Below are positions 27,579 through 37,396 of a DNA stretch of 64,000 nt, piece after piece. A program made the translations under genes and the position numbers. The notes under the pieces are model-generated. The model searched no databases. It was not told the origin of the DNA and worked only from the letters and a program-made list of their open reading frames with translations. Position 1 is the stretch's first letter, and each line of letters opens with the position of its first letter. Source of the DNA: Legionella sainthelensi (lineage in GTDB: Bacteria > Pseudomonadota > Gammaproteobacteria > Legionellales > Legionellaceae); assembly GCF_900637685.1 (NCBI RefSeq), contig NZ_LR134388.1:2863501-2927500 (forward strand), read 5' to 3'.

Positions 27579-28687
27579 TTAGAAACCTGTTTTAATAAGC
27601 GATTTTTCTGGTTCATTGGTATGATGGTTATCGACTTGTGATTGTGTATCTTTAAACAGGGTATATAAATCTAAGGCGGAAGTTGTTTTGGAACTCTCTA
27701 TTTTTTCTCTGGAGACACACTTTCTGAATATCCTTTTAGTTCCAACACTTCCTCTTTATTCCTAATACTCTTAAAAAGAGATTTTTTCAGGTGAAAAGTT
27801 ATCATCGCTTGTTTAAATGCCATAAATATTTTTGAGTTAGTCATAATATCTTCAGATGTTGCTGCTTGATAACTGATTGTTTTATACAATTGCGAGTACA
27901 TTCCTTTTGCTCCTACTTCCGGGTGAAATTGCATACTGTATAATGGAGAACCATATTTTGATTCAAATCCTTCAATCGTATAATTTGAATCATCAGCAAT
28001 TGCAACCACAGAAATCATTTGATCTTTATTAGCCAATTCTTTATGAGCAAGTTGTTTAATTGCATGCTTATGCGCCCCAAAAAATTGATGTGAATAAATC
28101 TCTGTTTGCCGCAAATTATCTCTATTCTCTCGGATTTCAAAAAATATTTTTGCAAGCTCTGTTTTTGGATTAAATCCAATCAGCGAGTAACACATGTATC
28201 CCTGAGCATCAATGTCTTCCTCACTGAGGGCTTTAAGTGTTCCTCCCAAATAAACATTGATAATTTGATGGCCGCCACAAATACCCAGAATGGGGATTCC
28301 ATGCTGCATTGCAACATGAACCAAAGCTAATTCTGCGATGGATCGCGCCAAGTCAATTCGATCAGGATGCTCTGTTAATGGTTCACGATAAAGTCTTGGA
28401 TCAATTCGAGCATCACTTCCTGGAATAATTAGCCCGTCTAAATCTTTCAGTAAGAGCGTTGCTTGTGTTTTGGCATGATTAAGTATTTCCAGAAATTTAT
28501 CTTGGTTTTCAAAAATACCGTCTAAGTTAATGTGCGGAGGAATAATTGATCTATAATCCGTTTCAATTAAGTTTAAATTTTGTTCCAAAATAATGTGTCT
28601 TATGGAATCTGCAGCAGCTCCCCCATTTATTTTATTGTAACTAATACCCACATTTACTTGTTCACAGGAATTAAATTTTTCCTTCAT
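27579..28687 (-). CDS. class I glutamine amidotransferase-like hydrolase (peptidase C26), possibly C-terminally frameshifted
   Basis: As read, the frame ends at 27698 (329 residues). The core shows GLIIPGSDARIDP, the nucleophile elbow ILGICGGHQ and the catalytic FHPEVG, as in gamma-glutamyl-GABA hydrolase PuuD and other C26 enzymes, which cleave gamma-glutamyl amides. It is longer than PuuD (about 254 residues), mainly because of a C-terminal extension. The stop lies after an A6 run (plus-strand T6, 27701-27706). One more A would extend the protein by 40 residues as KKIESSKTTSALDLYTL and on to NEPEKSLIKTGF, stopping at 27579. That tail looks coding, but this restoration is less certain than the others. 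Confidence 0.75.
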
Positions 28688-28873
28688 TAATTAACTTCTG
28701 TTTAAAAAATAAACGATTTTAGCATTGAAATCCTTATGGATTTATTAACAAAAGAAAAAATCGAATAAATAGTAAAATTCAGAAATGCAGGACAAACAGT
28801 ACTCATCCAAAATAGATGATTTCTATTCTGGAATTGTTCATGAGTAGTTGCGCCTACCAAAAAACTAGCCTAT

Positions 28874-29071
28874 CTATTTTAAAATTCTAATCATGGGTAA
28901 TATTGTTTTGATCAGACCAAAAAACTGTAAAATGTAAATAACTAAAATAATTAGCACCAGCACATTTAACAAACTTTTAATGGAGGGTGGCATAGGGATA
29001 AATGTATCTATCAACCATAAAACTACCCCAAAGACAACAATCACGGCAATTAAATTGAATAACCCAGTCAT
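28874..29071 (-). CDS. small two-helix membrane protein (Thivi_2564-like)
   Basis: The 65-residue protein consists almost entirely of two hydrophobic segments (LFNLIAVIVVFGVVLWLI and LLNVLVLIILVIYILQFFGLI) joined by a short DTFIPMPPSIKS loop, ending in a basic tail. It matches the small Thivi_2564-family membrane proteins found in many proteobacteria; function unknown. It is on the same strand as mscL, which lies upstream. Confidence 0.75.
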   Translation of the reverse strand: MTGLFNLIAVIVVFGVVLWLIDTFIPMPPSIKSLLNVLVLIILVIYILQFFGLIKTILPMIRILK

Positions 29072-29187
29072 AATAATCCCTATTAATGTCTTCTTCTGGA
29101 TTAAATTATAGTCTATTTACCATGTACTTAAGGAATTAATCATTGCTTTTTGCATTTAAATAAAAACTTATTCATCTGCGAAGAATC

Positions 29188-29577
29188 TTAGTGATTTTCC
29201 ATTTCTGCTTTGTCTTTCAATAAATCACGAATTTCAGCTAATAAGATTTCTTCTCTTGATAAAGGTTTTTCCTTTTGTTCTTCTTTCTTTTTCAAGAATG
29301 AGAAAATCTTTATGACTAAAAAAATTGAAAAAGAAATAATAGTAAAGTCGATAATCGTTTGCAGAAACTCTCCCCACTTAACTACTGCATCTCCCACGGT
29401 AAATGCTTTATTGGTAATATTAATTCCACCTAATAATAAACCAATAAGTGGCATAATAATGCCACTCACTAAAGCACTGATTATTTTACCGAAAGCACCT
29501 CCAATAACCACTGCAACCGCCAAGTCAATAACGTTTCCTCTGATTGCAAATTCTTTAAATTCTTGTAAAAAACTCAT
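29188..29577 (-). CDS. mscL: large-conductance mechanosensitive channel
   Basis: MscL opens under high membrane tension to release solutes during hypo-osmotic shock. The 129-residue protein has the conserved N-terminus (EFKEFAIRGNVIDLAVAVVIGGAFGKIISALVSGIIMPLIG), a periplasmic loop, TM2 (FTIISFSIFLVIKIF) and the cytoplasmic helix (REEILLAEIRDLLKDK). It is preceded by alaS on the same strand. Confidence 0.96.
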   Translation of the reverse strand: MSFLQEFKEFAIRGNVIDLAVAVVIGGAFGKIISALVSGIIMPLIGLLLGGINITNKAFTVGDAVVKWGEFLQTIIDFTIISFSIFLVIKIFSFLKKKEEQKEKPLSREEILLAEIRDLLKDKAEMENH

Positions 29578-29634
29578 ATTATCTCCTTATCTATGGCTAT
29601 TTTACAAAGTGAACGCTTTGAAACCCAGAAATAA

Positions 29635-29656
29635 GGAACATCCGAAAGGATGCTCC
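29635..29656 (-). terminator. terminator of alaS
   Basis: Read on the minus strand, GGAGCATCC-TTTC-GGATGTTCC forms a tight stem followed by TTATTT, just after the alaS stop codon. Confidence 0.6.
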
Positions 29657-29683
29657 ACATGTTTTATCCAGGCAAAATCTGAA

Positions 29684-32265
29684 TTATGAATGCCCTATCA
29701 TTTCCTTGATTTCTTTAAGTCTGCTCTCGAAGTCAGCAGGCACTTCTCCTCCACCTTGAGCCATATCATCACGTCCTCCACCTTTCCCACATAAGTGTCT
29801 GACCAATGCAGCAGCGCTTGGCACTGTGCCTAAGATATTTTTGCTTACTCCTGCAATCACATTCATTTTATTTTGATCCAGGGTAAATAAAACAATTACC
29901 GCAGATTCAAGTCTCGATTTCAACTGATCTAAAGTAGTTCTAAGAGTTTGATTATCTACGCCTTCTAATTGCTTAATAAGCAAACTGATTCCATTAACTT
30001 TTTCTACTTCATTTGCCAGATCGGCACCTGATTTTTGCACTTTCTCACTTTGTAACTTCGCAATCTCTTTTTCCAAGCTTTTATTTTCGGCAAGAAGCTG
30101 ACCTACCTTATCAGGTAGATTACTTGTTGTTGTTTTTAGTGAAGAAGCTAAATCATTCAAAAGAGTTTGTTGCTCATTAACCCATTCTAAAGCATAACGC
30201 CCCGTTACCATCTCGATGCGTCGTACACCACTAGCAATTCCATATTCTGAAATAATTTTAAACAATCCTATATCACCTGTTCGTCGCGCATGAGTTCCAC
30301 CACACAGTTCTTTAGAAAACTCACCCATAGATAATACACGTACTTCATCAGCATACTTTTCCCCAAAAAGGGCAACGGCACCACTTTTTTGGCTGATTCA
30401 ATATCCATTACTCGAGTTACTACCTCACTATTGGCACGAATTTGCTCATTAACTAGGCATTCAATTTCCTGAATTTGTTCCGCAGTCAATGATTCAAAAT
30501 GAGAAAAATCAAAACGTGCACGTTCTGCATCGACTAAAGATCCCTTTTGCTGAACTTGCGGACCAACTACAGTTTTTAAAGCAGCATGTAATAAATGGGT
30601 TGCTGTATGATTTAAGCGAATTGCTTCGCGCCTTTCATTATCAATTTGCGCATGAACAAATTGATTCAATACTGCTGTACCATCCAGTATTTCTCCATAA
30701 TGCACTATTGCTTGACCTTTTTTTTGCGTGTCATCGACTCGAAATCGAAAATCGGTGCTTGTCAGCATTCCTTTATCACCAACCTGACCTCCGCTTTCTG
30801 CATAGAAAGGTGTATGGTCAAGCACCACAGCTCCTTTCATCCCTTGATTTAAAGCCTGGACTTCAATTCCTTCTTGCAGCAATGCAATAATTTTTGCCTC
30901 TACTTCTTTCTTTTCATAACCATGAAAATCAGATTGGTAATCTAATTGGGTGTTAGCATTATAATCCACACTAAATTGGCTGGCTGCTTGGGATTGCTCT
31001 CTTTGCTGTTGCATCAATTGATTAAAACCGTTCATATCCACATATAAGCCCTGCTCTCGAGCAATATCGGCAGTCAAATCGATGGGAAAACCATAAGTAT
31101 CGTATAATTTAAATGCTATTTGCCCAGAAATTTCATGTCCACCTAGTGAATGCATTTGTTCTTGTAATAGACGTAAACCTTGCTCTAAAGTACGAGCAAA
31201 CTGATTTTCTTCCTGATTGAGCACTCGTTCAATATGAGCTTTGGAGTGAATTAATTCAGGATAAGCACCCCCCATCACTGTAATTAAGGATTCGACTAAA
31301 TGGGAGAAAAATGGGGTTGGTAATCCTAACTTATTACCATGTCTTATTGCTCGTCTAATAATTCTTCTTAATACGTAGCCTCGTCCTTCATTCCCCGGCA
31401 GTACCCCATCGGCAATTAAAAAAGCGCTGGAACGAATATGATCTGCAATTACTTTTAAAGAAGTCAGATTTAAATCAGTCAAATTTCCAAGTTTTGCAAT
31501 CGCTTGAATTAAGTATTGGAATGTATCAATTTCGTAATTGCTATGAACTCCTTGGACTACTGCAGCCAAGCGCTCAAGTCCCATGCCTGTATCAACAGAA
31601 GGTTTAGGCAAAGGATGTAGATGACCTTCTTTATCTCGATTAAATTGCATAAATACCAAATTCCAAATCTCGATATAGCGATCACCATCCTCCTCAGGGC
31701 TTCCTGGAGGCCCGCCAGGAATTTCAGGACCATGATCATAAAAAATTTCGGTGCAAGGTCCACAAGGCCCAGTGTCTCCCATGGACCAAAAATTATCTTT
31801 TTCACCACATCGCGAAAAGCGCGCTGCTGAAACGTTCATTTCTTTTAACCAAATATCCTCTGCTTCCTGATCTTCTTTATAAACAGTAACCCACAAACGC
31901 TCCTCGGGTAGACGCATCACTTGAGTTAAAAACTCCCAAGCAAATTTTATTGCCTCGCGCTTGAAATAATCGCCAAAACTAAAATTACCCAACATCTCAA
32001 AAAAAGTATGATGTCGAGCGGTATATCCCACATTTTCTAAATCATTATGTTTCCCACCAGCACGTACACATCTCTGTGCCGTGACTGCACGTTGATAAGA
32101 TCGAGCTTCAACTCCTAAAAATACATCTTTAAATTGCACCATACCTGCATTGGTGAACAATAAAGTAGGATCATTAGCTGGAATTAAAGAGCTGGATTCT
32201 ACTAATTGATGACCATGTTTTGTGAAATAATCAAAAAATGCTTGTCTAATTTCAGAACTTTTCAT
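29684..32265 (-). CDS. alaS: alanyl-tRNA synthetase (one-base frameshift in the sequence as given)
   Basis: AlaRS charges tRNA-Ala and edits mischarged tRNA. As read it is two pieces: ATG 32265 to 30268 (665 residues) and 30328 to 29684. At the minus-strand run GCC-AAAAAA-GTGG (plus T6, 30385-30390) one more A changes [11 protein letters not shown] into [35 protein letters not shown], the canonical sequence, and gives 860 residues. Other motifs: [46 protein letters not shown], and the editing zinc site split across the break (HTATH before, CGGTH after). As an essential gene it must be functional, so a base is almost certainly missing from the read. Confidence 0.96.
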
Positions 32266-32688
32266 TTGCGAACCAATACCAATTTGAGTTAATTTTAATC
32301 TTCAACCATAACCTAGATACAACACAACGCACTGCCGTTAATTTCACTGAGTTTGGGATAAAGAGTCTATTTAGATCCGACCCCATCTCAAACCGTTCGT
32401 ATTGAGAGGTATTTGCAGACTCTAAGCTTTAGAAGGCTTCTTAGAGACAGCACTACGCACTGTCTCAAACCACAACCATTAGTCCGTCTTTATTTCTACG
32501 TCCCGCGAACAAGCTGCAAGACATCGATTGATGGAGCCCTTACGTTAAATGGCAATGTTTCTCAGCCGAACAGTTCATAGAAACCACATTCTCTTATACG
32601 AAACTCACGTTAAGTTAAGGAATTTAGCCTCGGTAAAAAGTATATATTCCAAAATTTAATAACAGTGCATTTTCGCGCTGTACCCAGA
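32266..32688. other. non-coding region between recX and alaS
   Basis: No gene seen. It contains a perfect hairpin GAGACAG/CTGTCTC at 32444-32466 and the dispersed tail ACTCACGTTAA near 32606-32616. A GC-richer patch (about 32500-32560) resembles the one at 16640-16760. The alaS promoter should be in the last 100 bases upstream of 32265. Confidence 0.4.
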
Positions 32689-33159
32689 TTATGATTCCTC
32701 TCCAACATGGAGAAGAGATGTACCCTTTAATTCTTTTTTTACCTGAGCAATCACATCCATACTAAATCCTCGATAAAGCAAAAAGCGCTGCTGTTTTTGC
32801 ACTTCGTCAAAAGACAAATTACGTTGTCCTTTACTTTTTTTCTGCCAAACGTTTAAGGCGTATTGCAACCAATTATCCTGCTCCTGCTGCAAAAACTGAT
32901 GAATTAATTCCTTATCAATTCCTTTATTGCTTAGTTCTTGACTGATTTTTAAAGGCCCATATCCCTGACGAATGCGCAAGCGACTGTATGCCTCCACAAA
33001 ACGACCATCATTTTGCAAATTCATACGTTCACATGTATCTAAAGCTTCTTTGATCTCAATCGAGCTATATCCTTTTTGCTTTAACTTATCATAAAGCTCT
33101 AATGCACTGTGCTCGCGCCTGGCTAACAAGCGCACAGCACTGTCAAATGCTTTAGTCAT
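32689..33159 (-). CDS. recX: regulatory protein RecX
   Basis: RecX binds RecA filaments and limits their activity. The ATG at 33159 lies inside the recA terminus (ATGACTAA overlap) with a GAGG site upstream; it gives 156 residues. Typical three-helix repeats are visible: [43 protein letters not shown] and [23 protein letters not shown]. Overlap with recA ties its expression to RecA. Confidence 0.93.
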   Translation of the reverse strand: MTKAFDSAVRLLARREHSALELYDKLKQKGYSSIEIKEALDTCERMNLQNDGRFVEAYSRLRIRQGYGPLKISQELSNKGIDKELIHQFLQQEQDNWLQYALNVWQKKSKGQRNLSFDEVQKQQRFLLYRGFSMDVIAQVKKELKGTSLLHVGEES

Positions 33160-34195
33160 CAATAGCCTCAAATGCGTCTTCGGTCGCTGCAGGCATAGGT
33201 AGCTTTTTCTCTAGGAGTTCAGTACGAATTTGCTGTTCAAGAGACGCAGCAATTTGGGAGTGCTCCTTCAAATACAAACGCACGTTATCTTTACCTTGGC
33301 CAATTTTTTCTCCTTTGAAACTGTACCAAGCACCTGACTTTTCAATAAGATTAAGTTGAACAGCCAGATTGATAATTTCACTCTCACGAGAAATACCTTC
33401 ATTATATAAAATATCAAATTCGGTCACTTTAAATGGCGGAGCCACTTTATTCTTAACTACTTTAACGCGGGTTTCACTTCCTAAAATCTCTTCACCCTTC
33501 TTTATTGAACCAATACGTCGAATATCCAAACGAACAGAAGCGTAGAATTTTAATGCATTACCACCAGTAGTTGTTTCGGGACTGCCAAACATAACACCAA
33601 TTTTCATACGAATTTGGTTAATAAAAATCACCAAGGTATTGGAGCGTTTAATGTTAGCGGTTAGCTTACGTAACGCTTGTGACATTAAGCGCGCTTGTAG
33701 GCCAACATGTGAATCACCCATTTCCCCTTCAATCTCTGCTTTTGGAGTAAGTGCTGCAACAGAGTCAACAATAATTACATCTACAGCTCCAGAGCGTACC
33801 AACATATCGGTGATCTCTAGGGCTTGCTCTCCTGTGTCAGGTTGCGAAACCAGCAACTCATCAACATTTACCCCTAATTTTTGAGCATAGCTTGGATCTA
33901 ATGCATGTTCCGCATCAATAAATGCAGCGGTACCACCAAGTTTTTGACACTCAGCAATAACCTGTAATGTTAAAGTAGTTTTACCAGAAGATTCAGGACC
34001 ATAAATTTCAACAATACGACCTTTAGGTAAACCGCCAATTCCTAATGCTATATCTAATCCTAAAGAGCCTGTTGAAATAGCTTCTATATCACGGGCCACA
34101 GTGCTGTCACCCATACGCATCACAGATCCCTTTCCAAATTGACGTTCAATTTGCGAGAGGGCAGCTGATAATGCTTTTTGTTTATTTTCTTCCAT
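33152..34195 (-). CDS. recA: recombinase RecA
   Basis: RecA catalyses strand exchange in recombination repair and natural transformation. From ATG 34195 (MEENKQKAL; an adjacent ATG at 34198 is equally possible, while the frame further up to 34255 is unlikely) it has 347 residues. Walker A is [10 protein letters not shown], Walker [13 protein letters not shown], then loop L1 [18 protein letters not shown], loop L2 [21 protein letters not shown] and [14 protein letters not shown]. No CTG-N10-CAG LexA box is evident upstream, consistent with legionellae lacking a classical LexA/SOS system. Confidence 0.98.
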   Translation of the reverse strand: MEENKQKALSAALSQIERQFGKGSVMRMGDSTVARDIEAISTGSLGLDIALGIGGLPKGRIVEIYGPESSGKTTLTLQVIAECQKLGGTAAFIDAEHALDPSYAQKLGVNVDELLVSQPDTGEQALEITDMLVRSGAVDVIIVDSVAALTPKAEIEGEMGDSHVGLQARLMSQALRKLTANIKRSNTLVIFINQIRMKIGVMFGSPETTTGGNALKFYASVRLDIRRIGSIKKGEEILGSETRVKVVKNKVAPPFKVTEFDILYNEGISRESEIINLAVQLNLIEKSGAWYSFKGEKIGQGKDNVRLYLKEHSQIAASLEQQIRTELLEKKLPMPAATEDAFEAIDD

Positions 34196-34444
34196 CATGT
34201 CATCCAGGTAGTTACGCAAGATTAAAATTATCACACAGATAAGAATCAGCAGCAAATTGATTCATGAAGTTAGCCATGGTTTTTCGGAGTAGAAAGAATA
34301 AAACGAATAAAGGGCGTGAGCATCATGAGATTTTTTGGAACGATACACACTTTTTTTTCATAAAAAAACAATACATATTTCGGGGGTTCATATCAAACGA
34401 ATTATGGACAAATATTCATGAAAAGAAATTTACCCTAAAAAAAC

Positions 34445-34942
34445 TCAGGGGACATAGCCACTATTCAAATAGGAAAGAATGCCTGATAAAGCCTCCTCGC
34501 ACGCAGCCAAACGCACCTCTTGTCTATTACCAATATACTGTTTTATTAATGTCTTAGAGGGCACGCCCCAAGCCACCCAACCAAAACATACTGTTCCTAC
34601 CGGCTTCTCAGGACTACCTCCATCAGGGCCAGCAATACCTGTAACCGCCACCGCAACATGACCCACACTATGCTGTAGTGCACCACTTGCCATAGCTTGA
34701 GCAACAGGCTCGCTTACTGCACCATATTTTTCAATCAGCCATTTGGGGACAGAAAGCTGCTCTTCCTTCGCTAAATTACTGTACGTCACAAACCCTCGCT
34801 CAAACCAATCTGAGCTTCCAGGAATTTCAGTAAGATAACCTGCAATAAGTCCACCGGTACATGATTCTGCTGTGACCAATTGCCAATTATTTTTTTTTAA
34901 AATTGTGGCTACCTCTTTGATTAACTTATCAAAAGAGCTCAT
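34445..34942 (-). CDS. pncC: nicotinamide-nucleotide amidohydrolase (CinA C-terminal domain)
   Basis: The enzyme recycles NMN to nicotinate mononucleotide in the pyridine nucleotide cycle. The 165-residue protein is the stand-alone CinA C-terminal domain, with TAESCTGGLIAGYLTEIPGSSDWF, GFVTYSNLAKEEQL, VGHVAVAVTGIAGPDGGSPEKPVGTVCFGW and a C-terminal REVRLAACEEAL segment. It lies upstream of recA on the same strand, the usual cinA-recA order, but with about 190 bases between them. Confidence 0.93.
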   Translation of the reverse strand: MSSFDKLIKEVATILKKNNWQLVTAESCTGGLIAGYLTEIPGSSDWFERGFVTYSNLAKEEQLSVPKWLIEKYGAVSEPVAQAMASGALQHSVGHVAVAVTGIAGPDGGSPEKPVGTVCFGWVAWGVPSKTLIKQYIGNRQEVRLAACEEALSGILSYLNSGYVP

Positions 34943-34959
34943 AGATTTACCTAAATTAC

Positions 34960-34990
34960 CCTGGGTTATGGCTTAAAGCCTTCACCCAGG
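34960..34990 (-). terminator. GC-rich hairpin, terminator of the small lipoprotein gene
   Basis: Arms CCTGGGT (34960-34966) and ACCCAGG (34984-34990) with a GGCTT/AAGCC inner stem lie between a lipoprotein stop codon and pncC. A similar CCTGGGT/ACCCAGG hairpin occurs at 55519-55545. Confidence 0.55.
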
Positions 34991-34999
34991 TCAAAGAAT

Positions 35000-35158
35000 T
35001 TAGTGATTTTGATCACCAGCGGGTTGATTTTGTGCTGGTTGTGTTGTTGTAGTGGCATTATTTGCTCCTGCTGTTGGCTGCTTATTGTCGTGGCCACCAC
35101 ATGCAGTTAATGCTAATGCCAAAAAACCAGTTGCAGCAATTAAAGCGAAACGGTTCAT
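35000..35158 (-). CDS. small lipoprotein
   Basis: This 52-residue gene has ATG 35158 with a GGGAG ribosome site. The product starts with MNRFALIAATGFLALALTAC, a lipoprotein signal with lipobox LTAC (Cys20), followed by a short Thr/Gln/Pro/Asn-rich unstructured tail. Small lipoproteins of this kind anchor in the inner or outer membrane; the function is unknown. A hairpin (34960-34990) follows the stop codon. Confidence 0.75.
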   Translation of the reverse strand: MNRFALIAATGFLALALTACGGHDNKQPTAGANNATTTTQPAQNQPAGDQNH

Positions 35159-35266
35159 ATCTTTCTCCCTATAAGTTTAATATTTTTTTGAATCCCTTTT
35201 GATTTTAGCAAATAAATTTACATTCAACCATGACCTGTTGATATTTAAACAAAAATAGTAAAAAAA

Positions 35267-35986
35267 CTATGATGCGCCCTTGTGTGTTCCGCTCAAAAAA
35301 TTAACAATCCAACCAGCAAACACCCTATCATCACATTTTAACTGGAGTGACTTTACTCCCTGCTCGTATAAATTCTTATCAAATTTTTGTTTTCGAAGTT
35401 CAATTAATGATTGAAAATAATTTTTACTAAATTCAGGGTGCCCCTGCACTGTAACAAAATTATCATTGATCTGTAGCATATAAAAGGGACAAAAATCACT
35501 AGAAGCCAGTACCTCTGTCTCTGAAGGAATCGCTACAACCTGATCTTGATGGCTCATAATTAGATTAAGCCTTTCTTGAGTTGGAAGCATCCAAGACTTA
35601 TGTTGGATTATTTGATTGACAGACATTCCTATGCCCCACCCCCTAGGGGATTTTATAACTTTTCCTCCTAACGCTTTAACAATTAGCTGATGACCGAAAC
35701 AAATTCCTATTACTTTTTTTCGTGCGGCATGAAGACTGCGAGTAAATTCTTCAAGTGAGCAAATCCAGGGCAAATCATCGTTAACACCATGACGACTACC
35801 CGTAATGAAATATGCATCTGCTGCATCAATACTTTTTGGAAACTCATTATTACGCACATCATAGACTGCAAAATGCCACTCAGGAGCAACTTGATGCAGC
35901 AGTTTCTTATACATGTCAGGGTAAGTGCCATGTACAGCAAGTAAGTCTGGATCTACTTGATCACATTGTAGTATGCCAATATTCAT
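35267..35986 (-). CDS. class I glutamine amidotransferase-like hydrolase
   Basis: The 239-residue protein has the triad-type GATase core: YFITGSRHGVNDDLPWI, the nucleophile elbow KVIGICFGHQ (Cys96) and the catalytic His-Glu in VQGHPEF. It resembles the GMP-synthase-type GATase subfamily often encoded with glutamine-synthetase-like genes, where it removes the glutamyl group at the end of a gamma-glutamylation pathway. It is the last gene of the run glutamine synthetase-ALDH-ADH-GATase on the minus strand. The hydrolysis of a gamma-glutamyl intermediate is inference from context. Confidence 0.82.
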   Translation of the reverse strand: MNIGILQCDQVDPDLLAVHGTYPDMYKKLLHQVAPEWHFAVYDVRNNEFPKSIDAADAYFITGSRHGVNDDLPWICSLEEFTRSLHAARKKVIGICFGHQLIVKALGGKVIKSPRGWGIGMSVNQIIQHKSWMLPTQERLNLIMSHQDQVVAIPSETEVLASSDFCPFYMLQINDNFVTVQGHPEFSKNYFQSLIELRKQKFDKNLYEQGVKSLQLKCDDRVFAGWIVNFLSGTHKGAS

Positions 35987-36173
35987 GATGATTCCTTAAG
36001 GAGCTGAATCTTCTACATAACTACCGAAAAGGCATATTTGATACATTTTGAATGAAAATGGTTCTCAAAAATGTTCACATAGCCATCTAGTCTCCATTTA
36101 TTGAAAACCATTTATCCAACCTAAACTCAAATCTGACTTTTCCCCACAATTTTAATTTATAACTAAAAACAGC

Positions 36174-37382
36174 TTAAGGTGCTGCTGCCAATCCAATAAT
36201 TGTAGTCTCCAAATAGCGTTCATCTCCATTGATTGCGGCCAGAAGGATCGTTCTATACTGTGATTCACTAAACATAATAGGATTACTTTGGGCCGAAGGA
36301 TCTTCTGTTGCCATTACAGCTATACGCGTTACATGTTGTGAGTCAATTCCTATTTCCGCTAGACTATGCTCTATACCTAGCTTTCTACGTAATTGGATTA
36401 TCCAATCGATAAATCCATTAAACCCACCGTCCAGGTGCAAATAGGTAGCCAAACGTGCAATTTTATGTTCAATTTGAGACCGATTAGCACGTAATACATA
36501 AGGCATCAAGATAGCATTCAGCCGCCCATGATGGGCATCGTAAATTGCACCTAATGGATGAGCAAGCGCATGCATTGCTCCTAATCCGCGCTGAAAAGCA
36601 GTAGCTCCCATCAAAGAAGCTACGAGCATTTGGGTTCTCGAGTGTATATCATCACCATCTTGCATCACTCGCGGCAAATGCTCCTTTATTAATCGTATAC
36701 CTTCTAGTGCTATTCCTTCTGCCATTGGATGGTAAGCTGGGGCAGAATAAGCCTCTAAACAATGTGATAATGCATCCATCCCTGTTGCTGCACTAATATG
36801 AGGGGGTAAAGTGAGCGTAAGTTCAGGATCAATAATGACTATACTGGGCAACATCTTAGGATGAAAAATTATCTTTTTTTGTTGTTGCTGAGTATCGACA
36901 ATCACAGAAGCCCGTCCAACTTCCGATCCTGTTCCTGCTGTGCTCGGCACGGCAATAATAGGTGCTATTTTTCCACTATTTACTCGTTTCCAATTATCCC
37001 CTATATCTTCAAAATCCCATATAGGGCGATTTTGTCCTACCATTAAGGCAATCGCTTTACCTGTATCTAAAGCGGAACCGCCACCCAAAGCGATCACCCC
37101 ATTATGCTGCCCCTTCATGTAAACTGAAACACCGGCCATCACATTGTCACCTGTAGGGTTGGCTTTTATATCTGAAAACAGGGCAACATGAAGGCCAGCT
37201 TCTCTACAATGCACTAGCGCTGTTTCTACTATAGGCAATCGCGCAAGATAACTGTCTGTAACGAACAACGGAGAAGTAATACCTAATAAATGACAAGTTT
37301 CTGCAAGTTCACGTATACGCCCTGCCCCTACACGAATTGAAGTAGGATAATTCCAGTTAGCTGTCAATGATAATGAACTCAT
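36174..37382 (-). CDS. iron-containing alcohol dehydrogenase
   Basis: The 402-residue protein is a group III (Fe-type) alcohol dehydrogenase. It has the NAD-binding GGGSALDTGKAIAL and the motifs STAGTGSEVGRASVI and TGMDALSHCLEAY. The metal-binding His appear in MHALAHPLGAIYDAHHGRLNAILMPYVLR. It oxidises an alcohol to an aldehyde. It lies 14 bases downstream of the ALDH gene on the same strand, so the two are surely co-transcribed and likely act consecutively on one substrate. Confidence 0.9.
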   Translation of the reverse strand: MSSLSLTANWNYPTSIRVGAGRIRELAETCHLLGITSPLFVTDSYLARLPIVETALVHCREAGLHVALFSDIKANPTGDNVMAGVSVYMKGQHNGVIALGGGSALDTGKAIALMVGQNRPIWDFEDIGDNWKRVNSGKIAPIIAVPSTAGTGSEVGRASVIVDTQQQQKKIIFHPKMLPSIVIIDPELTLTLPPHISAATGMDALSHCLEAYSAPAYHPMAEGIALEGIRLIKEHLPRVMQDGDDIHSRTQMLVASLMGATAFQRGLGAMHALAHPLGAIYDAHHGRLNAILMPYVLRANRSQIEHKIARLATYLHLDGGFNGFIDWIIQLRRKLGIEHSLAEIGIDSQHVTRIAVMATEDPSAQSNPIMFSESQYRTILLAAINGDERYLETTIIGLAAAP

Positions 37383-37396
37383 TTGCTGATTCCTTT

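Noticed and set aside
25458..28687. P-loop gene and C26 gene as a toxin-antitoxin or defence pair
   Set aside because: They are co-oriented but more than 280 bases apart, with separate start sites and no recognisable antitoxin; the effector interpretation is simpler.
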